Of a stretch of 64,000 nt of DNA, positions 39,380 through 49,020 are shown one piece after another; the stretch's first letter is position 1; each line of letters begins with the position of its first letter. Made by a program: the position numbers and the translations under genes. Origin of the DNA: Knoellia flava TL1 (GTDB lineage: Bacteria; Actinomycetota; Actinomycetes; Actinomycetales; Dermatophilaceae); the NCBI RefSeq assembly GCF_000768675.1, contig NZ_AVPI01000012.1, positions 142,650 to 206,649 of the forward strand, given 5' to 3'. The notes below the pieces were generated by a model, which did no database searches, was not told the origin of the DNA, and saw only the letters and a list, made by a program, of their open reading frames with translations.

Positions 39380-40399
39380 TCACCTCCGGCTCTTGGGGTC
39401 GAGCGCCTCGCGCAGCGACTCACCCATGAGGGTGAAGCCGAGCGCGACGACGATGATGCAGGCGGCGGGATAGAACGCCAGATGGGGGTAGTCGCGGATC
39501 CACTGCTGCGAGGCGCCGAGCATCTGCCCCCACTCCGGCTGGCGGTCGTCGGGGTTGCCGAGCCCGAGGAACGACAGAGCGGCGGCGTCGATGATCGACG
39601 TCGCGAGCACGAGCGTCGACTGGACGATGACCGGCCCGAGCGAGTTCGGGAGCATGTGGCGGAAGACGATGGAACTCTGCTTGACGCCGAGAGCTCGCGC
39701 GGCGAGCACGTGGTCACTGGCCCGCTGGGCGAGCATCGACCCGCGCAGGAGACGCGCGAAGATCGGCACCTGCACCACGGCGATGGCGATGATGACCGTC
39801 CACTGGGACGGCCGGGGGGCCAACGCGGCGATCGAGACCGCGAGGAGCAGAGACGGCACCGAGAGCATGACGTCGACGATGCGCATGACGAGGGAGTCGA
39901 CCCAGCCGCCGAAGGCGCCGGCGAGAGTGCCAAGGATGATGCCGCCGGCGAGCCCGAAGAGAGTGGCGAAGACACCGACAATGAGCGTCTGTCGGGCTCC
40001 GACGATGAGCCGCGAGAGCAGGTCGCGACCGAAGTCGTCCGAGCCGAGGGGAAAGCCGGCCTCCGGCCCGGGGACCGGGTTGGTGGATCGACTCAGATCC
40101 TCGAGGAGCTCGGGCATCCGCTTGGTCGGGTCGTTGGGAGCCAGGAGGGGGGCGAAGAGCGCGAGCAGGACGAAGACGACGGTGATGGCCAGCCCGAGGA
40201 GGAAGACCGGGTTGCGGCGCAGCCGGGCCCACGCGCTCGCGATGAGCGAGACGCCGCCGGTGTCCTTGACCTTGCCCGCGGCGCCGACGTGGACGTCCTT
40301 GACGGCGGTGGCGGTGCCACCACGACCGGAGGTCTCGGCCAGGGAGTCGATACGGTCCTTCTTGGCGCTGGGGCGGGGGTCCATGGGGGAGGGGTTCAT
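39380..40399 (-). CDS. Dipeptide ABC transporter permease (DppC type)
   Basis: A 339-residue membrane protein. A 45-residue cytosolic N-terminus precedes the first helix (about 62-82). The OppC_N segment LAPNDPTKR and the periplasmic PLGSDDFGRDLLSRLIVGARQTL are diagnostic. Five further helices follow, with the EAA-type loop AARALGVKQSSIVFRHMLPN near residue 250. It forms the translocation pore with the DppB-type subunit. Confidence 0.92.
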   Translation of the reverse strand: MNPSPMDPRPSAKKDRIDSLAETSGRGGTATAVKDVHVGAAGKVKDTGGVSLIASAWARLRRNPVFLLGLAITVVFVLLALFAPLLAPNDPTKRMPELLEDLSRSTNPVPGPEAGFPLGSDDFGRDLLSRLIVGARQTLIVGVFATLFGLAGGIILGTLAGAFGGWVDSLVMRIVDVMLSVPSLLLAVSIAALAPRPSQWTVIIAIAVVQVPIFARLLRGSMLAQRASDHVLAARALGVKQSSIVFRHMLPNSLGPVIVQSTLVLATSIIDAAALSFLGLGNPDDRQPEWGQMLGASQQWIRDYPHLAFYPAACIIVVALGFTLMGESLREALDPKSRR

Positions 40400-40404
40400 G
40401 GCGG

Positions 40405-41415
40405 TCACCTCGTCCGGACTCGGGGGTCGATCACGGCATACATGATGTCGACCAGCAGGTTGACGATGACGTAGATGCCTGCGGCAGCAAGGATCAGGAC
40501 TTGGAGGACCGCGTAGTCGCGCAGGCGGAAAGCCGTGGCGAGGGCGTCTCCGACGCCCGCGAAGCCGAACACCGTCTCCGTGAGGACCGCGCCGGCGAGC
40601 AGTGCACCGACCTGGAGCCCGATCGTCGTCGTCACGGGCAGCATGGCGTTGCGCAGGATGTGACGCCCCCGGATGATCCGGGCGGTGAGGCCCTTGGACT
40701 CGGCGGTGCGGATGTAGTCCTCGTCGAGGACCTCGAGCACCGAGGCGCGGGTGATCCGGAAGACCACGGCGAACGGGATGGTCGCCAGGGTGACCGCCGG
40801 GAGGATGAGGTGCTTGAACGAGTCCCACGCGGCATCCCACTCACGGGTGAGGATGCCGTCGAGGACGAAGAAGCCGGTGATCCGGGTCGCGTCCAGTCCC
40901 GTGCTCTGGCGCCCTGACACGGGGAGCCACCCCAGCTCGATGGCGAACACGCGCTGGAGCAGGAAGCCGAGGAAGAAGACGGGGACCGCGACGCCGATGA
41001 GCGAGCCGACCACCGACGCGTTGTCGAGGAACGTCTCCTTGCGACGTGCTGCGAAGTAGCCCAGGGGGATGCCGAGGGCGACGGCGATGGCGAGAGCGAA
41101 GAGGCTCAGCTCGATCGTCGCGGGAAGCCTCTGCAGGAAGATGTCCAAGGCGTCGCGGCCGGGGAGCACCGCGGTCGACGGGCCGAAGTTGCCCTGCAGG
41201 ACGCGGCCGACGAACTTGGCGTACTGCACCCAGACGGGCTGGTCGAGGCCGAACTGGGCCTCCATGGCGGCCCGTGAGGCTGGGGTGGCGCGCTCACCGA
41301 GGATCGCCGAGACGGTCCCTCCGGGAAGGGAGCGCAGCCACAGGAACAACAACAACGACAACACGATGAGCACGCCGACCATCTGCACGAGCCGGCGGAC
41401 GATGAACCTCAGCAC
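40405..41415 (-). CDS. Dipeptide ABC transporter permease (DppB type)
   Basis: A 336-residue membrane protein with six helices. The N-terminus MLRFIVRRLVQMVGVLIVLSLLLF is typical, followed by the periplasmic FGLDQPVWVQYAKFVGRVLQGNFG. The EAA-type loop is RTAESKGLTARIIRGRHILRNAMLP near residue 240, and the end FADIMYAVIDPRVR-like tail matches the family. It starts with GTG, 87 bp behind the binding-protein gene. Confidence 0.92.
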   Translation of the reverse strand: MLRFIVRRLVQMVGVLIVLSLLLFLWLRSLPGGTVSAILGERATPASRAAMEAQFGLDQPVWVQYAKFVGRVLQGNFGPSTAVLPGRDALDIFLQRLPATIELSLFALAIAVALGIPLGYFAARRKETFLDNASVVGSLIGVAVPVFFLGFLLQRVFAIELGWLPVSGRQSTGLDATRITGFFVLDGILTREWDAAWDSFKHLILPAVTLATIPFAVVFRITRASVLEVLDEDYIRTAESKGLTARIIRGRHILRNAMLPVTTTIGLQVGALLAGAVLTETVFGFAGVGDALATAFRLRDYAVLQVLILAAAGIYVIVNLLVDIMYAVIDPRVRTR

Positions 41416-41437
41416 GAGTTCCTCCTTGCATCATGGC

Positions 41438-41475
41438 GGTGGCCGCCCCGGCGATCCTTCGCCGGGACGGCCACC
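41438..41475 (-). promoter_or_regulatory. Intra-operon stem-loop between peptide-binding and permease genes
   Basis: Two 8-bp perfect helices separated by one mismatch form a 17-position stem (41438-41454 with 41459-41475) and a 4-nt loop, without a U tract. It probably raises the amount of binding protein over transporter proteins. Confidence 0.6.
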
Positions 41476-41502
41476 TCCGTCAACGGGTGCGAGCGGTCAG
41501 GC

Positions 41503-43176
41503 TCACTTGCCGCCGACGGTCACGCCACTGAACTCCTCCGCGGTGAGCGGCGAGGCGACGACGCCCTCGACGCCCTCACCGACGACGAGCGCCGGCGGGG
41601 AGTGGCTGATCGCGAGCGCCGGGAGGTACTCCTCCTGGATCTGCTGGTTGATCTTCTCGTACATCGCGGTGCGCTCGGCCTCGTCGACCGTCGAGTCGGC
41701 CTTGGCGAGGTCCGCGGCGAGGGTCTTGCCGAACGCCTGCTTCGTGAGGCCGAAGTTGTTGGCGTCGAGGCTGCCGAAGAACGTGCCGATGAAGTTGTGC
41801 GCCGAGTCGTAGTCACCCGTCCAGCCGAGGAGGAAGGCGTCGAACGCGTTGGCGTCGACACCATCGAGGTAGCCACCGTTCCACGGCTTGGTGACCGTGT
41901 TGACCTTGATGCCCGCGGCCTCGAGGTCACCCGCCATCGCCTGGTAGAGCTTCTGCGGGTTCGGCATGTAGGGACGTGTGACCTCGGACGGGTACGCGAA
42001 CGTCAGGGTGAGCCCACCGGCCGCCTGGATCGCAGCCTTCGCCGCGGCGGGGTCGTACGCCACCGGCTGGAGGGACTTGTTGTAGCCGCTCACGGTGTCG
42101 GGCATCATCTGCGTCGCGACCTTGGCGCCCTCGGGGAGCTGCGTCTTGACGAGCTCCTCGCGGTTGATGGCCTGGTAGATCGCCTTGCGGACCTTGAGGT
42201 CGGTGAGCTTCGGGTTCTTCGTCGGGTTGAGGCCGAGGTAGAACACGTTGAAGGCGGGACGGATCTCGACCTTGTTGCCCGCGGACTCGAGGCCCTTCCA
42301 GTCGGCCGGGTTCGGGAGGTCGTAGCCGTTGATGCTCTTGGCCTCGAGCTCCTGGCGACGGGTGCTCTCGTCGGGGATGATCTTGAAGACGACCTTGGCG
42401 TTCTTGGCCTTCTCGCCCCAGTAGTCGTCGTTGCGGACGAGCGTGACGGTCTTGTTGGCCTCGTCGTACTTCTCGAGCTTGTAGGGGCCCGTGCCCACGC
42501 CGGCCTTGGAGTAGGCGGGGTAGACGAAGCCCTCGCCCTGGGCGACGACGTCGTTGGCCTTGCCCGCGTCCATGGCCTTCGGCGACTGCATCGAGAGCGA
42601 GTCGAGCGAGAGGAAGGTCGGGAAGCCGGAGGTCGGGCGGGTGACGGAGAGGACCACGGTCTTCTCGTCCTTGGCCTCGCAGCCCTTGTAGAGCGACTCG
42701 GCGGCCTTGGCCTTGAACGCGCCGAAGGTGCCGGCCCAGTACTCGGCGGCGACCTGGCCGGCCGGGTTCTGGTCGAACATGCGCTCGAAGTTCTTGCACA
42801 CCGCGTCGGCGTTGAAGGGCTCGCCGTCGTGGAACTTCACGCCCTCGCGCAGGGTGAAGGTCCAGTTGGTGCCGGATGCGTCCGGCTCCCACTTCTCGGC
42901 GAGCTCGGGCTCGATCTCGGCGCTGCCGGCCTTGATGCCGACGAGACCCTCGAACATCTGGCGGGTCACGCGGAAGGTCTCGCCGTCGGTGGCGTAGAAG
43001 GGGTCCATCACCTTGGGGGCGCCGGCGGCGCCGAAGGTGAACGTGGACGAGCCGCCTCCGGAAGTGGAGCCGGAGTCCGACCCGGAGTCGTCACGGTCGG
43101 ACTGGGCGCAGGCCGTGAGGGCCAGGGCCGCGGCCGTCAGCACGGCGAAGGGAGTCGCCTTGCGCTTGAACGTCAT
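41503..43176 (-). CDS. Dipeptide/oligopeptide-binding lipoprotein
   Basis: A 557-residue SBP_bac_5 protein. The signal peptide ends in a lipobox LTAC with Cys23 lipidated, followed by a Ser/Gly/Asp-rich linker. The fold is recognised from PKVMDPFYATDGETFRVTRQMFEGL, EPDASGTNWTFTLREGVKFHDGEPFNADAV and GTGPYKLEKY. It captures peptides for the permeases encoded downstream and is the first operon gene. The 194-bp gap upstream, shared with the divergent NUDIX gene, holds the promoters; no clear operator was seen. Confidence 0.94.
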   Translation of the reverse strand: MTFKRKATPFAVLTAAALALTACAQSDRDDSGSDSGSTSGGGSSTFTFGAAGAPKVMDPFYATDGETFRVTRQMFEGLVGIKAGSAEIEPELAEKWEPDASGTNWTFTLREGVKFHDGEPFNADAVCKNFERMFDQNPAGQVAAEYWAGTFGAFKAKAAESLYKGCEAKDEKTVVLSVTRPTSGFPTFLSLDSLSMQSPKAMDAGKANDVVAQGEGFVYPAYSKAGVGTGPYKLEKYDEANKTVTLVRNDDYWGEKAKNAKVVFKIIPDESTRRQELEAKSINGYDLPNPADWKGLESAGNKVEIRPAFNVFYLGLNPTKNPKLTDLKVRKAIYQAINREELVKTQLPEGAKVATQMMPDTVSGYNKSLQPVAYDPAAAKAAIQAAGGLTLTFAYPSEVTRPYMPNPQKLYQAMAGDLEAAGIKVNTVTKPWNGGYLDGVDANAFDAFLLGWTGDYDSAHNFIGTFFGSLDANNFGLTKQAFGKTLAADLAKADSTVDEAERTAMYEKINQQIQEEYLPALAISHSPPALVVGEGVEGVVASPLTAEEFSGVTVGGK

Positions 43177-43370
43177 CGATACCTCGCTTGGATGTGCGAA
43201 CCTCTGGGGCCACGGTTGGCCACAAAGGGGTGGAGCGACCATGCAGTCGGGCACGTGCGTCGTGCGTCTCTGCAGCGGACGGGTTGACCCTAGCGACATC
43301 CGGCCCCGCGACAACCGCACCATGCATTTGTTTATCGGAGTGAGACCCGGATCCGGGAAGGAGTGGCGAC

Positions 43371-43826
43371 GTGTCCACCGAGCAGCCGAACGACCTCGTC
43401 GAGGTGGTCGCCGCAGCACTCGTCGACGACCTCGCGCGGCCGACGCAGATCCTCGCCGCGCGCCGCACCGAGCCGGCCGAGCTCGCCGGGGGCTGGGAGC
43501 TGCCCGGCGGCAAGGTCGACCCCGGCGAGACCAGCCTCGAGGCGCTCCACCGCGAGCTGCTCGAGGAGCTCGGCGTCGAGGTCTCCGTGGGCGACCGGGT
43601 CGACGGCCCGCTCGAGCGCGGTCGCTGGCCGCTGGGAACGGCATACGCGATGACGGTCCACCTCGCCGAGGTGACGGAGGGCGTGCCCGAGCCGATCGAG
43701 GACCACGACGAGCTCCGCTGGCTCGGGGCGGACGACCTGTATGCCGTGCCGTGGCTTCCCGGGGACCTCCCGATCGTCGACGCACTGAGTGAGGTCCTGG
43801 CGGAGTCCCGCCGTTTTCGTCCCTGA
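43371..43826 (+). CDS. NUDIX hydrolase, MutT-like
   Basis: A 151-residue protein. The Nudix box at residues 47-69 is intact (G-x5-E-x7-RELLEELG), with [15 protein letters not shown] before it, close to MutT/8-oxo-dGTP diphosphatases that clean the nucleotide pool. The activity is inferred from the family. GTG start with AAGGAG upstream. It is followed after 25 bp by typA on the same strand. Confidence 0.88.
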   Translation: MSTEQPNDLVEVVAAALVDDLARPTQILAARRTEPAELAGGWELPGGKVDPGETSLEALHRELLEELGVEVSVGDRVDGPLERGRWPLGTAYAMTVHLAEVTEGVPEPIEDHDELRWLGADDLYAVPWLPGDLPIVDALSEVLAESRRFRP

Positions 43827-43851
43827 GCGAAACCCTGAGAGACTGGGCATC

Positions 43852-45753
43852 ATGCCCATCACTACACGCGACGACATCCGTAACGTCGCCATCGTCGCGC
43901 ACGTCGACCACGGAAAGACCACACTGGTCGACAAGATGCTCTGGGAGGCAGGCGCCTTCGCCGAGCGAGCCACCGTCGAGACCACCGGCGAGCGCGTCAT
44001 GGACTCCGGTGACCTCGAGCGCGAGAAGGGCATCACCATCCTCGCGAAGAACACCGCCGTCCACTACGCCGGCAAGGCGGCCACTGACGCGGGTCTCGCC
44101 GACGGCCTGACGATCAACATCATCGACACCCCGGGCCACGCGGACTTCGGTGGCGAGGTCGAGCGCGGCCTGTCCATGGTCGACGGCGTCGTCCTGCTCG
44201 TCGACGCCTCCGAGGGCCCGCTGCCCCAGACGCGCTTCGTCCTGCGCAAGGCGCTCGCGGCCAAGATGCCGGTGATCCTCTGCATCAACAAGGTCGACCG
44301 CCCCGACTCCCGCATCCAAGAGGTCGTCGACGAGGTCTACGAGCTCTTCATCGACCTCGACGCCTCCGAGGACCAGATCGAGTTCCCCATCGTCTACGCG
44401 TCGGCCAAGAACGGCCGCGCCTCGCTCGAGCGTCCCGAGAACGGCGGCCTGCCCGGCGGCGACGACCTCACCGCGCTCTTCGAGACGATCATCTCGACGA
44501 TCCCGGCGCCGACCTACGACACCGAGGCGCCCCTCCAGGCGCACGTCACCAACCTCGACGCCTCAAACTTCCTCGGCCGCCTCGCCCTCCTGCGCGTCTT
44601 CAACGGCGAGATCAAGAAGGGCCAGCAGGTCGCGTGGTGCAAGCACGACGGCTCCATCGAGCGCGTCAAGATCACCGAGCTCCTCATGACGGAGGCGCTC
44701 GAGCGCAAGCCGCTCGAGGAGGGCAAGTCGGCTCGTCCCGGTGACATCATCGCGATCGCCGGCATCCCCGAGATCATGATCGGCGACACGATCGCCGACG
44801 CCGAGAACCCCGTCCCGCTGCCCGTCATCACGGTCGACGAGCCCGCCATCTCGATGACGATCGGCACCAACACGAGCCCGATGGTCGGCCGCGTCCGCGG
44901 CTCCAAGGTCACGGCCCGCATGGTCAAGGACCGCCTCGACAAGGAGCTCATCGGCAACGTGTCGCTGCGCATCCTCCCGACCGAGCGTCCCGACGCCTGG
45001 GAGGTCCAGGGCCGTGGCGAGCTGGCGCTCGCGATCCTCGTCGAGCAGATGCGTCGCGAGGGCTACGAGCTCACCGTCGGCAAGCCGCAGGTCGTCACCC
45101 GCCAGGTCGACGGCAAGCTCCACGAGCCGGTCGAGCGCCTCACCATCGACACCCCCGACGAGTACCTCGGCGCCATCACCCAGCTCCTCGCCGCCCGCAA
45201 GGGCCGGATGGAGCAGATGACCAACCACGGCACCGGCTGGGTCCGCATGGAGTTCCTCGTCCCGTCGCGCGGCCTCATCGGCTTCCGCACCGAGTTCCTC
45301 ACCGAGACCCGTGGCGCGGGCATCGCGCACCACGTCTTCGAGGACTACGAGCCCTGGTTCGGCACGATCACCACCCGCACGTCGGGCTCGCTCGTCGCCG
45401 ACCGGTCGGGGCCGGTCACCTCCTACGCGATGGTCAACCTCCAGGAGCGCGGCACGCTCTTCGTCGAGCCGTCCACCGAGGTCTACGAGGGCATGATCGT
45501 CGGCGAGAACTCCCGCGCCGACGACATGGACGTCAACATCACCAAGGAGAAGAAGCTCACCAACGTGCGCGCCTCCTCGGCCGACAACTTCGAGAAGGTG
45601 GTCCCGCCGCGCAGGCTCAGCCTCGAGCAGTCGCTGGAGTTCTGTCGCGAGGACGAGTGCGTCGAGGTCACCCCGGAGGCCGTGCGCATCCGCAAGGTCG
45701 AGCTCGACCAGACCGTGCGTGGCCGGACGGCTTCACGCGCCCGCAAGAACTGA
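43852..45753 (+). CDS. typA: Translational GTPase TypA/BipA
   Basis: A 633-residue ribosome-associated GTPase. The P loop [10 protein letters not shown] begins near residue 15, the switch segments [12 protein letters not shown] and [14 protein letters not shown] follow, and NKVDRPD is the G4 motif. The C-terminal TypA-specific region contains [21 protein letters not shown] and the positively charged tail [11 protein letters not shown]. It helps 50S assembly under stress. The ATG at 43852 has GAGACT at 7 nt and no clear ribosome-binding site; an upstream frame from 43789 is less likely. Confidence 0.96.
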   Translation: MPITTRDDIRNVAIVAHVDHGKTTLVDKMLWEAGAFAERATVETTGERVMDSGDLEREKGITILAKNTAVHYAGKAATDAGLADGLTINIIDTPGHADFGGEVERGLSMVDGVVLLVDASEGPLPQTRFVLRKALAAKMPVILCINKVDRPDSRIQEVVDEVYELFIDLDASEDQIEFPIVYASAKNGRASLERPENGGLPGGDDLTALFETIISTIPAPTYDTEAPLQAHVTNLDASNFLGRLALLRVFNGEIKKGQQVAWCKHDGSIERVKITELLMTEALERKPLEEGKSARPGDIIAIAGIPEIMIGDTIADAENPVPLPVITVDEPAISMTIGTNTSPMVGRVRGSKVTARMVKDRLDKELIGNVSLRILPTERPDAWEVQGRGELALAILVEQMRREGYELTVGKPQVVTRQVDGKLHEPVERLTIDTPDEYLGAITQLLAARKGRMEQMTNHGTGWVRMEFLVPSRGLIGFRTEFLTETRGAGIAHHVFEDYEPWFGTITTRTSGSLVADRSGPVTSYAMVNLQERGTLFVEPSTEVYEGMIVGENSRADDMDVNITKEKKLTNVRASSADNFEKVVPPRRLSLEQSLEFCREDECVEVTPEAVRIRKVELDQTVRGRTASRARKN

Positions 45754-45793
45754 GGCGCCCGCTCCCGCGCCGCACCGAGGACGTATCCCGCAC

Positions 45794-47602
45794 GTGAACA
45801 CCCGAAGCAGCCGGCACCAGTCCCGACGTCAGCCCAGCCACCGTGTCTGGGCGATGCTGGCTGCTCTCGTGGTGCTCCTCGTCTCGGGCATGGCCGGGTG
45901 CAGCCTCATCGGTGGCGACGGCGACGCCGCCGAGACCCCGCAGGTGGCGGCGCGGGACCGCGTCGACGAGCGCGGCGGCACCCTCAAGGCGCTCTCGCTC
46001 GGCCCGGTCCTCAGCTGGGACCCGCAGCGGATCAGCGCTCGGGACGACGCGGCCTTCGCCGGCCGGATCTTCCTGCGCACCCTCACCGCCTACCAGCCGA
46101 GCACCGACCCGCGGAACCAGTCGCGGCTCGTCGGCGACCTCGCCACCGACGCGGGCACGCCCAACAAGGACCTCACCTCCTGGTCGTTCACCCTCCGCGA
46201 GGGCGTCGCGTGGGAGGACGGCTCCCCGGTGACGTGCGAGGACGTCAAGTACGGCATCTCGCGGACCTTCGCGACGACGGTCATCACCGGTGGCTCGACC
46301 GACGCCCTCGCGGTCCTCGCGGTGCCGAAGCAGCCCAACGGCGCCTCGGTCTATGCCGGCCCCTATGCGACGGGACCGGCGGCAGCGGCCGGCGCCGCGG
46401 CATACGACAAGGCCGTGGTCTGCCGGGGCACAATGATCACGTTCGCGCTGAGCGCACCGGTGGGCGACTTCAACGAGATGGTGAGCCAGCCCGCGTTCGC
46501 CCCGATGAAGAAGTCGGCGGACAAGGGCAAGGACGGCACCTACGTCGCCTTCTCGAGCGGCCCCTACAAGCTCGCCGCCCCGTGGCGCGCCTCCACCGGT
46601 GGCTCGTGGGAGCGCAACCCGCACTGGAAGGCGTCGACCGACGAGGTCCGCCGGGCCTATCCCGACCGGATCGAGCACCAGGAGGGGATCGAGACCCAGA
46701 CGGTCGCGCAGCAGATCATCGCCGACGGCGACGGTGCGAGGAACGCGGTGTCGCTCGGCCCGGCGCCGCAGGCCATCCAGCAGCACATCGTCTCGGTCGA
46801 CACCCTCAAGGAGCGGTCGGTCACCGCCGGTACCGGCCTCGTCGACTACCTCGTCCCCAACGTCAAGAGCACGGTCTTCGCCGAGCCCGAGGCTCGCCAG
46901 GCGCTTGCCGTCGCGACGAACCGCCAGGCCTACGTCACCGCCCTCGGCGGATCGACCACCGGCCGCCCGACGACGACCCTCATCCCCGAGTCGTTGCCCG
47001 CGCACCATGACGAGGATCCCATCGCGGCCGGACCGCGTGGCGACGCCGACCGCGCCAAGGTCCTGCTCGGCAAGGCGGGCCTCACCCTGCCCGTGCCGCT
47101 GCGGGTCGTCTACCGCTCCAGCCCGGTCGCCGACAAGGCGATGGCCGCGCTCGTCGCGGGGTGGACCGAGGCCGGCTTCGCGCCGACCCTGACGCCGCTC
47201 GAGGACGACTACTTCCAGACGATCGGCGCACCCGCCGCCGCGTCGAGCTACGACGTGTTCTGGTCGAACTGGTCGCCGGCGTGGGCCTCGGCGAGCACGA
47301 TCCTGCCCGCGCTCTTCGACAGCTCGATCAACCTCACCGCAGCCGGTCCGGGCCGCGACTACGGCTCCTTCGCCGACGCGACGGTCAACGCCGAGATCCA
47401 GCGCATCGGCAGGATCGCCGACCGGACCAAACGCGAGGAGGCGTGGGCGGCCCTCGACGCGACGCTCCAAGGGCAGGGCGCCTACATCGGGCTCGCGGAG
47501 CGGCGGGCTCTCTACATCGCGGGCAGCGACGTCAGGAACCTCTCCGCCAACGAGGTGATCGGCGGCGTCGTCGAGCTCGCGGACATCGCGGTCCGGCAGT
47601 GA
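45794..47602 (+). CDS. Orphan peptide ABC transporter substrate-binding lipoprotein
   Basis: A 602-residue SBP_bac_5 protein. A basic N-terminus and membrane segment end in a lipobox GMAGC (Cys36). The core has GGTLKALSLGPVLSWDPQRI, SWSFTLREGVAWEDGSPVTCEDVKYGISR, SGPYKLAAPW and a late WSNWSPAWASAST segment. No permease or ATPase gene is nearby, so it either shares another transporter or has a sensing role. It sits between typA and mshB, a linkage I recall from other actinobacteria. Its stop overlaps the mshB GTG. Confidence 0.88.
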   Translation: MNTRSSRHQSRRQPSHRVWAMLAALVVLLVSGMAGCSLIGGDGDAAETPQVAARDRVDERGGTLKALSLGPVLSWDPQRISARDDAAFAGRIFLRTLTAYQPSTDPRNQSRLVGDLATDAGTPNKDLTSWSFTLREGVAWEDGSPVTCEDVKYGISRTFATTVITGGSTDALAVLAVPKQPNGASVYAGPYATGPAAAAGAAAYDKAVVCRGTMITFALSAPVGDFNEMVSQPAFAPMKKSADKGKDGTYVAFSSGPYKLAAPWRASTGGSWERNPHWKASTDEVRRAYPDRIEHQEGIETQTVAQQIIADGDGARNAVSLGPAPQAIQQHIVSVDTLKERSVTAGTGLVDYLVPNVKSTVFAEPEARQALAVATNRQAYVTALGGSTTGRPTTTLIPESLPAHHDEDPIAAGPRGDADRAKVLLGKAGLTLPVPLRVVYRSSPVADKAMAALVAGWTEAGFAPTLTPLEDDYFQTIGAPAAASSYDVFWSNWSPAWASASTILPALFDSSINLTAAGPGRDYGSFADATVNAEIQRIGRIADRTKREEAWAALDATLQGQGAYIGLAERRALYIAGSDVRNLSANEVIGGVVELADIAVRQ

Positions 47603-48471
47603 CCCGTCTGCTGTTCGTGCACGCCCACCCCGACGACGAGACGTTGGCGACGGGCGTCGCGATCCTGCACCACGTCGAGCGCGGCGACGACGTGCACGTG
47701 CTCACGTGCACCCTCGGTGAGGAGGGCGAGGTCATCCCGGCCGCGCTGGCCCACCTCGAGGGCGCCGACGGTGACCCGCTCGCCGAGCACAGGCGCGGCG
47801 AGCTGGCCGGTGCGACGTCCACTCTGGGGGTGACCTCCCACCTGCTCGGCGCGGCCGACGCGGGTGGGCGGCCGGCATACCGGGACTCCGGGATGGTCGG
47901 GTCGGCGGCATTCGCGCACGACCGCGCGTTCGCCGGCGCGGACCTCGACGAGGTCGCCGCCGAGGTGCGCGCGACGGTCGAGGCCATCGGCCCGGACGTC
48001 GTCGTGACCTACGACGAGCAGGGCGGCTACGGTCACCCCGACCACATCCGGGTGCACGACGCAGTGCGCAGGGCACTCGCCCAGATGCCTTCTGCGCCAC
48101 CGCTCTTCGTCACCCATACCCCACGGTCGTGGGCCGTCGAGGACCGTGTGTGGCTCGCCTCGCACCTGCCCTCCGGGACCGGGTATGCCGTCCCGTCGCC
48201 GAACGACCCCTACCCGCCGTCCGTGGTCGACGACGACCTCGTGACGCACGCCGTCGTCGACCCGTCCGTCGTCGAGCGGCAGCAGGAGGCGCTCCGCGCG
48301 CACGAGACCCAGGTCGTCGTCGGCGAGGGGTGGTTCGCGCTGTCCAACAACATCGCCTCCCGGCTGCCCGGGCGCGAGGGCTATGCCCTGCTCGACCCCA
48401 CGACGGGCGCGCTCGTGCAGTCCGAGGGTCCGGCGGGCCGGCGTCCGGGACTGGTCGGGGACGACGCGTGA
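47599..48471 (+). CDS. mshB: N-acetyl-1-D-myo-inositol-2-amino-2-deoxyglucopyranoside deacetylase
   Basis: A 290-residue zinc enzyme of the GlcNAc-PI deacetylase (LmbE/PIG-L) family, second step of mycothiol synthesis. The zinc motif AHPDDE is at residues 9-14, and GYGHPDHIRVH supplies His146 and His149. Its neighbours and the HLLGAADAGGRPAYRDSGM segment fit MshB rather than the mycothiol-conjugate amidase Mca; the two are hard to separate without alignment. GTGA overlap with the upstream gene. Confidence 0.88.
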   Translation: MTRLLFVHAHPDDETLATGVAILHHVERGDDVHVLTCTLGEEGEVIPAALAHLEGADGDPLAEHRRGELAGATSTLGVTSHLLGAADAGGRPAYRDSGMVGSAAFAHDRAFAGADLDEVAAEVRATVEAIGPDVVVTYDEQGGYGHPDHIRVHDAVRRALAQMPSAPPLFVTHTPRSWAVEDRVWLASHLPSGTGYAVPSPNDPYPPSVVDDDLVTHAVVDPSVVERQQEALRAHETQVVVGEGWFALSNNIASRLPGREGYALLDPTTGALVQSEGPAGRRPGLVGDDA

Positions 48472-48494
48472 CGGCGACGGGGGAGGAGGGCGCC

Positions 48495-48980
48495 ATGGGG
48501 ATCGACACCGACGCCTACCGGCACGTCATCGGTCGTCTCGCCAAGGGGGTCGCCGTCGTCACGACGACCGCCTCGGGCCACCACCACGCCATCACCGCGG
48601 ACTCGGTCACGAGCGTCTCGCTCGACCCGGTCCTGCTGCTCGTGTGCGTCGAGACCGACGCACGCTTCCACGACGCGGTCCTCGAGCGCGGGGAGTTCGG
48701 CGTGAGCGTCCTCGCGGCGTCCCAGCGCGCCGCGGCCGTGTGGTTCTCGACGCCCGGACGACCCCTTCCCGGCCAGATGGACCGCACCCCGCACACCCTC
48801 ACCTCGTCCGGGATCCCCCTCCTCGACGGAGCCCTGTCGACCCTGGAGTGCGTCGTGCACGACGTGCACCCGGCGGGCGACCACAGCATCATCGTGGGGG
48901 AGGTGCGTGCCGCTCGCCTGTCGGGTGACCCCACGCCCGCCCTCGTACACTTCCGCGGACAGTACTCAGCGCTCCCGTGA
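48495..48980 (+). CDS. Flavin reductase-like FMN-binding protein
   Basis: A 161-residue split-barrel flavin reductase-domain protein. RHVIGRLAKGVAVVTTTASGHHHAITADSVTSVSLDPVLLLVCVE is the family's N-terminal region. Members are NAD(P)H:FMN reductases that serve flavin monooxygenases or simply bind flavin. The ATG at 48495 is preferred because GGAGGAGG lies 8 nt before it; a GTG at 48468 overlapping the mshB stop would add nine residues. The partner enzyme is unknown. Confidence 0.87.
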   Translation: MGIDTDAYRHVIGRLAKGVAVVTTTASGHHHAITADSVTSVSLDPVLLLVCVETDARFHDAVLERGEFGVSVLAASQRAAAVWFSTPGRPLPGQMDRTPHTLTSSGIPLLDGALSTLECVVHDVHPAGDHSIIVGEVRAARLSGDPTPALVHFRGQYSALP

Positions 48981-49020
48981 CAACACCACCTGCACACGAC
49001 ACCCACCGAGGACACGACCA

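Noticed and set aside
43177..44544. A long N-terminal extension of the peptide-binding protein frame on the minus strand
   Set aside because: It reads antisense through typA and the NUDIX gene; the true start is the signal peptide at 43176.
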